This document shows, in pieces, positions 54,930 to 64,000 of a stretch of DNA of 64,000 nucleotides. The notes under the pieces are model-generated. The model saw only the letters and a list, made by a program, of their open reading frames with translations, was not told where the DNA came from and did not search any database. Source of the stretch: Dolomedes plantarius (Eukaryota; Arthropoda; Arachnida; Araneae; Dolomedidae); the NCBI GenBank assembly GCA_907164885.2, contig OU015490.1:14332995-14396994 (forward strand), written 5' to 3'. The translations under genes and the position numbers were made by a program. Positions within the stretch are counted from its first letter, which is position 1, and every line of letters starts with the position of its first letter.

Positions 54930-54932
<3 letters not shown>

Positions 54933-55085
54933 TATAATACCTTGTACATACGTACGTACAAAACATTCCTATTTTATGTTGAAAAATTCCTATTATTCTG
55001 CCTAAATGAAACCTTCTTCATGCATTCAGAAATTGAATTTTCGGTGCCGGATTTGTATATTTGGAGTTTAAATTCTCATACTCAC

Positions 55086-55133
55086 CGAGACGATGAAGGC
55101 GGTCATCACCGTCCTCAAGGAAGGAACTTTCAT
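55086..55133 (-). CDS. ZP gene, signal-peptide exon
   Basis: The minus strand reads ATG to TCG ([16 protein letters not shown]), followed by a donor GTGAGT at 55085-55080. The coding part is exactly 16 codons, so it ends in phase 0. The exon at 32618 begins in phase 0 with ICCGNTLPGV. Joined, they give a basic start, a hydrophobic core [11 protein letters not shown] and a small-residue cleavage region, a convincing signal peptide that the ZP exon otherwise lacks. The context AAGATGA has A at -3. That these two exons are spliced together is inference; no transcript is available. Confidence 0.75.
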
Positions 55134-55172
55134 CTTCGTGCGATGGAGACTGAGCGAAACCCCGAAGAAATC
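55134..55172 (-). other. 5' UTR part of signal-peptide exon
   Basis: 39 nt precede the ATG. The minus strand just upstream reads CCTTTTCATTTCAG, a good splice acceptor, so a further 5' exon and the promoter lie to the right, possibly outside the window. Confidence 0.65.
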
Positions 55173-55937
55173 CTGAAATGAAAAGGAAAACCTTTTATTA
55201 GAAAAAAATGGGGGGAAACAGAAAACGAACAAACAAAAACTCTGAAAAATTGCCGTTCCATCAAAAACTTTGTTCGAAAGTTTGTCCCTAACCAGTTTTG
55301 GTTGAAATAGTTCCTGCCGCTCATTGTATTAGCGGCAAACTTTATCGGGAGGTCCAGAACGAGTTATAGGGAGGTCCAGGCATGTTATTTCGGAGATTAA
55401 ACGGTGAGCAATTTACAGAAAGGGATGGTGACCGAAAATGGGGGATTCAATGTCTCGCCCGCAGCGGAGCCGAATCGATGAGCGTCAGGATTGTGACAAT
55501 TTCGTGGTTGAAGTAGCCAATGAATGACTTGGAATGTATCATAAGATTCATGGATTCTCCAGTGAATAACTCTAGACTATTCCAGCATTCGAACAGAATA
55601 CCCATCGAATCCACCAGCCGTTTGGAAAATGATACTTAATTTCAATGCAAAATTATTCATGAGGTTTAGTCGTTAAAATAAGTAAATATTTACGGTAATT
55701 GGATATTTAACAATTTCTGACTGTATTTGGGAATGTAACTGGTTGATCTTTTAGAGCTCATCATATCGTCGCTCAAACTTATTTCCATGTTCCCATATAT
55801 TATTGCAAAAATATGAGTACTTGTTAATGTGTGATGAGGAAATGGTCGGGTTTTTCCTACTTGTCTGGCCGTGAATCCTAGATCCGCGCTTATCCCAGAA
55901 AACATACAAGCACACACTATATTTACAGACATGTATA
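55173..55937. other. Upstream intron, no gene recognised
   Basis: Unassigned, moderately GC-rich in places (55340-55520). Would be part of the intron upstream of the signal-peptide exon. Confidence 0.35.
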
Positions 55938-55947
55938 TTCATATGTA

Positions 55948-56035
<88 letters not shown>
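55938..56035. repeat. (TA)n microsatellite at LTR left edge
   Basis: About 45 TA units ending at the TG of the LTR at 56036. Confidence 0.95.
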
Positions 56036-56038
<3 letters not shown>

Positions 56039-56683
56039 CAGGCGTTAGCTTTGCAAGCTATTATATCGTTTGCAGTCTTCTTGTTTTACAGTCCATGGCA
56101 TCGAGGGAAGGGATACACTCAAAAATGACTCAGCTTCGTATCCAACAAGTAGAATTTATTTTGTTCAATTCCATGTAGACCACCTTTCCAGATCTACTCA
56201 TTTCATTATTCGCCATTTCTTTTTTAGAGACGCGGCGAAATACATATCTGACAGCATCGACTTTTATTCCGCGCTCTCACAAAATTCGCGGGCATCTCCG
56301 CGCGTCAACTCTCCCTGCACATGCGCAGAGCCCAAACCAGACATCTTTCAAGGAGAATTATATAAGATTTCCTCTTGGAACGCAAAAACCACAGACGCGC
56401 CAAGATTATATAATGAAAAGGGGAATTTTTCACTTTTTTTAAAGAGAAAGGTTTTATATTTATAATATTACTTTTAAAGGGAATGACACGAAAACATAAA
56501 ATTAGCATATATAAGTACCCATTTTGCCCACATTGTGTAGGAACTAAAAAGAAGGAGCTAAAAGGCGCGAATTTAATACTGAGTTCAACCCCTCCAAAAA
56601 AAGACAAATAAAAATCATTTAAAATAACCGCTTGATAGCACTTGTTAGTTTTTCCATACGACAGTATGTCAGTTTTTCCATCA
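56036..56683 (+). mobile_element. Solo LTR candidate, TATA target duplication
   Basis: 648 bp, TGACAGGCGTTAGCTTTGC to TTTCCATCA, with TATA on both sides. The first ~400 bp are clearly related to the LTR at 45784, and the 3' parts differ. AATAAA lies near 56604. The 3' boundary is less certain than the 5'. Confidence 0.65.
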
Positions 56684-57137
56684 TATATATATATATATAT
56701 GATGTGTGTATGTGTGTTTGTTTTGTTTGATTATTTTCAAACTAAATCAAATTGTCCAGGAGAATTTGTAGATAGATGTAGGCTAATACAATGCTATGTA
56801 CACCATACAGGAAGCAAATAATTTCAGAAACAAAAGCACCGATCCATACGTTTTCGTTTGAATCATTTTCACCCTTGCTTCAGCTAGAAGTGAGCTATTT
56901 TAATATTAAATTCCTCTCCTGAACTTGTACATATGAACCATTCACTAAGTCTTTTCAGGTGATACTACACGATTAATATGTAGGTCGAAAATGTCTCCAT
57001 AAAAATTAAAAATCAAAGCAAGGAAAGAGAAAAGACTTTGCTAAAGTAGTAAAGGAAATTGTGCACTTTGTTGGTTTTGGTCGTTCAGTACCAAGGCAGA
57101 TGCACCTCCCGTCTTTGTTTTTTTTTGTAAAATCATA
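56684..57137. other. No gene recognised
   Basis: Short TA run then unassigned AT-rich DNA. Confidence 0.3.
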
Positions 57138-57305
57138 GGTCCTGTTCACATAGAATCCCTCAGCGGCAGTGTTACTTGTATTGACATTTTAAACCAATCA
57201 CAGGCCTTAACAATTACGTGGCTAATCGTTTGGAGGTTAGTTATTGGTTGAGTGTATTTCAATACGAGTAACGCTGACGCTGACGGATACGAGGTGAACA
57301 AGCCC
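57138..57305. mobile_element. PIF/Harbinger-type MITE
   Basis: 168 bp, GGTCCTGTTCACATAGAAT to GAGGTGAACAAGCCC, flanked by ATA on each side (57135-57137, 57306-57308). Interior matches the 24803 copy (AACCAATCACAGGCCTTAAC, CAATACGAG). Confidence 0.8.
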
Positions 57306-57464
57306 ATACTCTCTCACAAAACGGAGATCACTGCGTAGAAGTTGCTTACTTCCCAAAATAAAAAATAATTAAATAAAATTAAGGCAAAAAACGTAGCTGT
57401 ATAAAAATGGACAGCTTCTTCGACTCACTGATTCTAAAATCATGTCATGTTTGTAGGTGTATAC

Positions 57465-57505
<41 letters not shown>

Positions 57506-57507
<2 letters not shown>

Positions 57508-57590
57508 ATGAAACTTCTCTAGCCGGCAACCCCTCTAAACGGCCACTTTTTTTACGAACCAAGACTGGCCACCATGGAGGTTTCACTCTG
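57506..57590. mobile_element. Short MITE (GCCGGCC family)
   Basis: Starts CAATGAAACTTCTCTAGCCG and ends GAGGTTTCACTCTG, shares CCCCTCTAAACGGCCACTTT with the 54723 copy, and is flanked by TA. Confidence 0.7.
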
Positions 57591-57653
57591 TATATATATA
57601 AATAGGATGGAAATAGTGGCAACTAGGTATGTACAAAGTATACAGAAGATATA

Positions 57654-58330
57654 CAGGGCTGAAACTTTTATATATGAGGCGGTGAAAGGCAAAGTAATGT
57701 AAGTCAGTAAGTCAAGTGGCGTAAGTCCAAAGCGTTTTACTGCAAAAACTACGAAAGATTCCACTATAAATTGAACAAATTATAATTTATAATAATTAGT
57801 ATTATAATGCAAATAATAATTATTTGCAATTCCACAATAAATTGAACACGGAGATTACATTTTTGCCCTCAAATAAAAAAAAGGTGAAAATGTGACTTAC
57901 ACCACTTTGCCTTTCACCGCGTTTCAGTCTGAGGTTCAGGCCCTTCAAAGTAGTAAACAGCATTGTTTAGCACACGTTTTTAACGTCCTGGAAGCTTCAG
58001 GATGCCGTTGGCATCACCCGATCTGTGGATTCTTCGAATGGAGCGGTCTACAGCCTGCAGAATCTCTGGTGGAATCCACGGAGTGGTTCCATCATCTTGG
58101 GGGGGGGGGGATGAAATCAAAATCACAGGGCATTAAGTCCGGGGAATATGGGGGATGGTAGAGCACTTCCCAGCCCCAGCGAGCAAACACATCAGCCACA
58201 GTGTGCGCACGAGCATTTTCCTTCCATCAGTACGATGCAAGACATTATTTCGCACTATAAACCGGTCACTAAAACGTGGCTGTGTTCATCCTGTCACTGT
58301 GCAGGCGTGTGATGTTTGCGGGGAGAGCGC
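57654..58330 (-). pseudogene. Mariner-like transposase remnant
   Basis: On the minus strand, across frames, the region around 58000-58230 encodes NARAHT, a YSPD-like stretch, then GTTPWIPPEILQAVDRSIRR, IHRSGDANGILKLPGR and FEGPEPQTE. These resemble the C-terminal end of mariner-like transposases (catalytic Asp region, then ...GDANGIxxLPxRW...YFEG). Several frameshifts and stops, plus an 11-bp G-run near 58100. An inverted repeat (GGCGGTGAAAGGCAAAGT at 57681 and its complement at 57902) lies near the 3' end. Outer ends are not fixed. Confidence 0.6.
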
Positions 58331-58654
58331 ATTCGCTCTAAGGTAAGGTATGTATGAGAAGTACGGTTGGTATAAGCTACTTCCATGGGCTCTGCTGCAT
58401 GGGGGCTGTACAACAGTGTTGCCACTGCTAAAGTCCCATCCCTCGTATGTGAGAGTCACTATAATATCATACTGAGAGTTTGCGTATAATATCATATAAA
58501 CATTAATAAAGGCACTGAATAAAATATTAAGCGCTACCAATCTATATATAATTTTAATTAAGACTCTTTGCGTAATATTACCATGAATATTGTATAAACT
58601 GTAAAAAGGGAAGCATAACTTAATACTAAAAATCATAGTTTGTGTAATCTTAAT

Positions 58655-58658
<4 letters not shown>
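58331..58658. other. No gene recognised
   Basis: Unassigned AT-rich DNA. Confidence 0.3.

Positions 58659-58750
<92 letters not shown>
58659..58750. repeat. (TA)n microsatellite at MITE edge
   Basis: About 45 TA units ending near TACAGTT of the MITE at 58757. Confidence 0.95.
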
Positions 58751-58753
<3 letters not shown>

Positions 58754-58756
58754 ATA

Positions 58757-58891
58757 CAGTTAAAGGTCTCTATGGTGGCCAGTCATGGTTCCGAAAAAAG
58801 GGCCGTTTAGAGGGGTGGCTGTCTAAAAGAAGTTTCTTCAGTAACATTTGCTCTATCGGTTCTGAATAGGGCCGGCTAGAGAAGTTTCACT

Positions 58892-58892
<1 letters not shown>
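58757..58892. mobile_element. MITE (GCCGGCC family), longest copy
   Basis: 136 bp, CAGTTAAAGGTCTCTATGGT to GCCGGCTAGAGAAGTTTCAC-TG. Contains GGGCCGTTTAGAGGGGTGGC, the complement of the block in the other two copies. Placed between TA arrays. Confidence 0.8.
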
Positions 58893-59144
<252 letters not shown>

Positions 59145-59233
59145 CGATAATTGAAATTAGTGCCTTTATTTAAGGCACTGAATGTTACACAAAAAATAGC
59201 TAAGATTAACTTATGTGTGTGTGTATATATATA

Positions 59234-59406
59234 CAGTGGAATCTCGATCTATCGTTTTCCAAGGGACCGATTGAAATGAACGATATATGCGGGAAAACGA
59301 TAGATGAGGAAACATAACAAAACAATATGATAGTTGGGACTGGATAAAATGAACGACACATACGGAAAAACGATGGATCCGAAAACGATCCTTCGAGATT
59401 CCACTG
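59234..59406. mobile_element. Pogo-type MITE (GGAATCTCGAT family)
   Basis: 173 bp, the same length as the copy at 42873. Ends CAGTGGAATCTCGATCTATC and (minus) CAGTGGAATCTCGAAGGATC, flanked by TATA. Confidence 0.88.
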
Positions 59407-59630
59407 TATATATAAGACAAAGTTGAAAGTGAAAAACCAGTATGAGCTCTAAAACTACTTGTAGCCAGGAACTAAAAGCATGAAAAGATAAGTATTAAAT
59501 AGGTATTGGATAGCATCTCTTCATCAGCGGTGCCGATACTGTCTAAAAACCAATGGATTGTTTCTGATATGTATGATCTAAACAATAAACATACTTAGAC
59601 ACCGTACAATACATTAGAAACAGAAATATA

Positions 59631-60201
59631 TAGGGTGAACCAAAAGTCTTGCCCTGATTATAAATATTTATCGTGCTCAAACCATTATAATTATACCTAT
59701 GTTTGTTTGGATATATTGTAAGTACTGTTATAATTTTTTTTATAAGACCATTTACCGCAGTAAATTTTAACGTGTGCCCCTTTGGTAGCTCGGAGAATGC
59801 CGAAGCGGTATTCCAGTGTTATTCCGCCAAGTGTTATTTAACATGTCTTCTGTTACAGTACACACTGTACAAGTTTCGTCTAGGAAATCACGCACTAAAG
59901 ATCCCCAGTGTGGGGGTGCGACATCTTTCTGAAAAAAGTTGCAATTAGTCTAAGTAAATGTTAGGGTTAACGCTTTTTGGGCTTTTTCTTGAATCGACGC
60001 CATTCCGTCCGAAAATGATGGCCTCCTTTCAAATATTCCCGAGTCCCTCTTGAAGGAGCACTCGCGTCATTTATTGCACAAAAAAAAAAAAAAAAACTAC
60101 TAAAACTGACCTATCCAACGATACAAAAGTTACCTTATTATATTAAACGGTTATTTTGTAATGTATTTTTATAATCAGGGCAAGACTTTTGGTTCACCCT
60201 G
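59631..60201 (-). mobile_element. Mariner-like element with decayed transposase
   Basis: 571 bp. Long inverted ends: TAGGGTGAACCAAAAGTCTT then GCCCTGATTATAAA at the left, and the complement with CAGGGTGAACC at the right; TA on both sides. On the minus strand near 59945-59850 it reads FFQKDVAPPHWGSLVRDFLD, the second-Asp region (QxDGAPPH) of an arthropod Tc1/mariner-type transposase. Only this fragment of the gene remains. Confidence 0.8.
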
Positions 60202-60670
60202 TATATATATTCTACTTAAGACACTTGAACAATATTAACACCATATATACGATATGGAAGCACTCTCTACGATGCCGAAAATAATAATTAATGTCAATAT
60301 TAAGGGAAATGGAAGCAAAATTTCGGTGGGACAGCTAGGCTAGAAAAGAACGAATACCTACGATCCTATCTTCTCCATCGGGTCGGTATCATCTGCGTGT
60401 AATGAGCAGAGGTACGGCGGGAGGCGACACTAGCACTTATTCTCCGAGAGTGTCTCTTCACGACTTCCGGCACACGCTATTGGATTTCCAGATGCGGGTC
60501 GAGAGACCTACATTTTATACGCGGAAGAATACGTCCGGGTGGGCCGCATCGCGTTACACGGCACTCGGAACGGAAATGGACGACTTGTTAAATGCGCACT
60601 TGAATGTTAGAATCGAACATTAGACCTACCCTGATTTTGACAAAATTTTAAAAATTATGTAATTTTGTAA
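60202..60670. other. No gene recognised
   Basis: The 60380-60620 part is GC-richer with a plus-strand open reading of ~70 codons (MSRGTAGGDTSTYSPRVS), no recognised domain. Confidence 0.3.
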
Positions 60671-61689
60671 TCTATATATATAAAACAGTTCCGAAACTGA
60701 CTCACTGACATACAACGCACAGACAAAACCGCTGGACATAAAGGGCTGAAATGTTGCATGGCGATTCTTCTCATAGTGTAGGGGTTCACTAAGAAAGATT
60801 TTTGAAAAATTCTTCTTAGGTTTTTTTAAAATTTAATTTTTAAGCTGTTTTAGTAACTTTTTTTAAGTTTGCATTTAAAATAACAAATTAGGGGTTATAC
60901 AATTTATATTGCGAGAAAGATCATAAAAATTCCTTTAAAATAAAATCTCTTTCGAATCTTTACCACCCTTTTCTGATTTTTGGTGAATTTTTAAAGATTC
61001 ATTTTTAGAATTTAATTGATTAAATGCTAATCACGTGATTTCTTTTCTTTTTGTGATAATTTAAACTAATTTTGCGTCACGTGCATAACAACGAAATAGA
61101 CAAAAAATATTTTTTTTTCTTGCTAATGCGATTGGCTAATGCGATTGGACATTATCCAAAAAAATATTAAAATACAGTAAAATATATGTTCCTCAAACTG
61201 TACTATATTAACTGTATTATATTCTTTATGTACTAGCAGATTTAATTTGATTATTTTTTTCCCCAATGCGGAGGCACTTGTCGTGAGACATTCGCCTATA
61301 CCACGCCGCAATTTTACTGCCCATTTTATTGTGGGGGCACTATATGGGCGGAAAGCATTACCCCCTATGAAGGGACGACACGAACGGAGGCATTTTTCGT
61401 GGCGCGACGCCAGGATTCGATTTGAGCACCCTCAGCACCGAAAACCAGCGCGCTGTACCACTGGACCGCCACAAGCCCAATTTGATTATTTTCTTCTACA
61501 TCATTTTGTTTATAAAAATATCCGTTACGATTTTTTTTATAAATGTATTTTTTCGTTTTTTTTTACATCAATTGCATGCATTGATCGTTGTATTTATTAT
61601 AAATTGATTTTTTTGGGCATTAATTGCATACATTGACAGCTGTATTTAATTTGAATGAACTCCGTAGCGAAGTACGGGTTTTCAGCTAG
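60671..61689 (+). mobile_element. Non-autonomous Helitron carrying a SINE
   Basis: Starts TCTATATATATAAAACAGTT after A and ends CAGCTAG before T. The 3' hairpin here is the best in the family (CCGTA GCGAAG TACGG). Removing the SINE and one copy of its target duplication gives the usual ~780 bp. Confidence 0.92.
61258..61478 (-). mobile_element. tRNA-derived SINE with 14-bp target duplication
   Basis: 221 bp on the minus strand. The head (from 61478) reads GGGCTTGTGGCGGTCCAGTG, with an A-box-like TGGTACAGCGC and, ~35 bp on, a B-box-like CAAATCGAATCC. A short T run on the plus strand at the left is its A tail. AATTTGATTATTTT flanks it exactly (61244-61257 and 61479-61492), the mark of LINE-mediated insertion. 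Confidence 0.8.
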
Positions 61690-61759
61690 TCTGAAGATAT
61701 GTTTATTTGATTGAATACCATTGTTCAAATTTTAAAAAATTTGAATCATATGTTTTTAG

Positions 61760-62400
61760 GTTTTTGTCCCGGCATGGCAAAGATTGCAATTCGATCATTG
61801 ATGATTTGATTTATTCTAATCCTTACAATTTTATGAATTCGAATTTCATGCTGTTCATCAGATTTACATCGGCCCCGTACACGACACGACAGAGATTGCA
61901 ATTGGATCGTTGGTTATTGGATTCATTTTTAATAATTCCATTTATGAACTCTGAATCGTATCATTTTATAATCGGATTTTTGTGAGCCCTGTGCCCGCGA
62001 TGCAGTTGCAACACGACTGAAACGGCCCTTTGACTCGCCACGACACGAATGACATTTTAATCACTCCAGTTTTGTGAACTCTGAATCGTGTCATATCATA
62101 ATCACATTATCACTTGCAGTGTGACGGGATTCAATGACTCGCGGCTTAAACCGCTCGGTGACATGACACCAGATCGCAATTCAGTCATTGGTTATGTGAT
62201 TTATTATAGTCATTTCCATTTCATGAATTCGAATTTTATCAGGCTAATCAGATTTTTTTTCCAGCCCTATGACACGACATGCCACAGATCGCATTTTGAT
62301 CGTCGATTATTTGATTTATTTTGATCATTTCAATTTTGTGAACTCCGATTCATATCATTTCGATCGGATTTTCATCAGATTCCAGTGACTATCAGATTAC
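61760..62400 (+). repeat. Degenerate ~115-130-bp minisatellite, about five units
   Basis: Units share AGATTGCAATT(C/G)GATC, a GATTTATTxTAATCAT block, TTTTATGAATTCGAATTT or GTGAACTCTGAATCG, and an ATCGGATTTTT tail followed by CCC-GACACGACA. Unit 3 is rearranged. Divergence is high, so the array is old. Confidence 0.7.
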
Positions 62401-62615
62401 GTGGCATTACCTCATTGACACGACGTTACCTTGCGACGCGACGCAATTTATAAGATTTATTGGATACAAAAAAGAGGAATATTTCTTTAATTCTAAAACG
62501 ACTTTGGATAACTGACCTCCAATCAGGAATTCCAAACCGGTACCTTACCAACCGGAGAACCAGGACAAAGGGAGAAAGTGTTATTAACGACATACGTCGC
62601 ATATCCCATATGAAC

Positions 62616-62621
<6 letters not shown>
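62401..62621. other. No gene recognised
   Basis: Unassigned, between minisatellite and TA array. Confidence 0.3.

Positions 62622-62688
<67 letters not shown>
62622..62688. repeat. (TA)n microsatellite
   Basis: About 33 TA units following GAACTGTTTTATATA, which resembles a Helitron head without its body. Confidence 0.95.
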
Positions 62689-62690
<2 letters not shown>

Positions 62691-63490
62691 TGCGGGAACA
62701 TACAAGAAAGTATTAACATACCTTACAGTCTGATATCCCTAAAATATATTTACTCACATACATAAATACAAACATACCCGTAGTGTAATTGAAGATAAAA
62801 TTGAAAAGTTGTACTGAAATCCAAGATAATAATAATAATAATAAAAAAGAAATGCACGTAGATACACAGGAATTTTGATTCAAATAAAGTTATTTAATCT
62901 TCGTTTGTTTTTAGGCGGTTTTCTCTCCACAAGTAAACAATATTTTTTTTCCGTGTTGCAAATTGCGTTCTTTTTGGTATCGGTTATTGTGTGAGAGTAT
63001 AAAGAAGTGGCAGCCGTGAATCGTTTGTAACTAGAACCATTCCATTGCACTGGATGGGGTCCGACATGAGACCACCAGGAAGTTCTGCTTCCGAGTGAAA
63101 CACTCATCGGCCAGTGTAGAACTGCAGTAATCAGAAACTTTTCACACCCAAGACCAAACACCAGGGCGCCTGCATCCCAAGGCCTACAGAAAAGCCAGAG
63201 GACAGCAGGAACCCGTTAGATCAGCTGAGTGTGAGCCATTGCTGATAAGAACAGAAATTTTGAATAGTCGGAGAATTTGGAATTAATTGCCGAATATAGG
63301 ATACTCCAGAAGAGGATACTCCTAGAATCAAGGACCACCAACGACGAACAAATAATGGGAGTGTTACGATAACGCGAAACCAGTTTAATCAGGAGAGAAC
63401 AAAAATGCGAGACCGTGCATCTCAAATGTTCTGCTCATTGTTTAATTAGAGCGTCATTCTAGCTCAATCCAGACATTTATATTTTAGGTT
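62689..63490. other. No gene recognised
   Basis: Unassigned, with a short AAT repeat near 62830. The GC-richer part at 63000-63200 has no recognised domain. Confidence 0.3.
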
Positions 63491-63684
63491 CAGTTACTAT
63501 GAAAAAACGATCGATCCGATAAATTAATATAAAGCTGCGATATTCTGAACGAATATTGCGGTAAAACGATGGATCGAGGAACGATCCATACGGTCTGTTT
63601 TTGATTGTTTTTGATTGTTTGGAATTTATTCGGGACTGGGTGAAATAAACGATACATACAGGAAAACGATCGATCGAGATTCCA

Positions 63685-63687
<3 letters not shown>
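63491..63687. mobile_element. Pogo-type MITE (GGAATCTCGAT family), diverged
   Basis: Left end degraded (CAGTTACTATGAAAAAACGA); right end on the minus strand CAGTGGAATCTCGATCGATC, followed by TA. Longer than the 173-bp copies because of a GATTGTTTTT duplication. Confidence 0.75.

Positions 63688-63775
<88 letters not shown>
63688..63775. repeat. (TA)n microsatellite between two MITEs
   Basis: About 43 TA units with a MITE end of the same family at each edge. Confidence 0.95.
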
Positions 63776-63778
<3 letters not shown>

Positions 63779-63943
63779 TGGAATCTCGATCGATCGTTCT
63801 ATGAATCATCATTTTCCCGTGTGTGTCGTTTATTGCACCCAGTCCCATTGATCATATTGCTTTGTTACGATCCCTCTTCTATCGTTTTCCCGCATTTATA
63901 GTTTAGTTCAGTCGGTCCCTTGAAAAACGATAGATCGTGATTC

Positions 63944-63948
<5 letters not shown>
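63776..63948. mobile_element. Pogo-type MITE (GGAATCTCGAT family)
   Basis: 173 bp. Left end CAGTGGAATCTCGATCGATC; the right end has CACTA in place of CACTG. TA on both sides. Confidence 0.85.

Positions 63949-64000
<52 letters not shown>
63949..64000. repeat. (TA)n microsatellite at window edge
   Basis: TA to the end of the window, starting at the MITE's right edge. Confidence 0.95.

Overview
The window is animal nuclear DNA, most likely from an arthropod and probably a chelicerate such as a spider. Pointers are a cuticle-type ZP-domain membrane protein, spliceosomal exon boundaries, AT-rich non-coding DNA, and a mixture of BEL/Pao, Tc1/mariner, hAT, Helitron and PIF/Harbinger elements. The species call is inference. 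No prokaryotic feature, CRISPR array, rRNA or canonical tRNA gene was seen. The only clear host gene lies on the minus strand: a long last exon (30216-32618) encodes a proline-rich ectodomain, ZP domain, RRKR furin site, transmembrane segment and short tail, and a small exon (55086-55172) supplies the start codon and first half of a signal peptide. The phases fit and give an 816-residue precursor, so 32619-55085 is one ~22.5 kb intron filled with transposons. Region 1 (1-10.3 kb) is a stack of DNA transposons: a hAT pseudogene with a BED finger and one frameshift; an intact Tc1-like element with perfect TIRs; and a nest in which a decayed hAT carries a MITE, a second hAT sits at that MITE's edge, a mariner sits in the second hAT, and a Minos-like Tc1 sits in the mariner. 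A GC-richer stretch with three palindromes follows. Region 2 (10.3-17.4 kb) holds two Helitrons in minus orientation, a solo-LTR candidate, a pogo-type MITE and a long-arm foldback element. Region 3 (17.9-24.1 kb) is a complete, recently inserted BEL/Pao retrotransposon with an intact 1709-codon gag-pol, LTRs less than 1% diverged and a GCCAT target duplication. Region 4 (24.8-28.5 kb) has a PIF/Harbinger MITE, a hAT remnant with a perfect 8-bp duplication, a pogo-like MITE and a truncated ORF of an uncharacterised family. Region 5 (30.2-64 kb) is the ZP gene and its intron(s). It contains at least six Helitron insertions (one inside another), a Helitron with five 252-bp tandem 5' units, solo LTRs, several MITE families, a tRNA-type SINE inside a Helitron, a broken BEL gag and a degenerate ~115-130-bp minisatellite. 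The strongest overall pattern is that long (TA)n arrays repeatedly abut transposon ends whose target sites are TA, A|T, TATA or ATAT. The arrays look either like preferred landing pads or like repeats grown from insertion junctions. No clearly new functional system was identified; the most unusual structures are the Helitron tandem head, the self-nested Helitrons, the mariner whose left end is an inverted copy of its right end, and the odd-centred palindromes.
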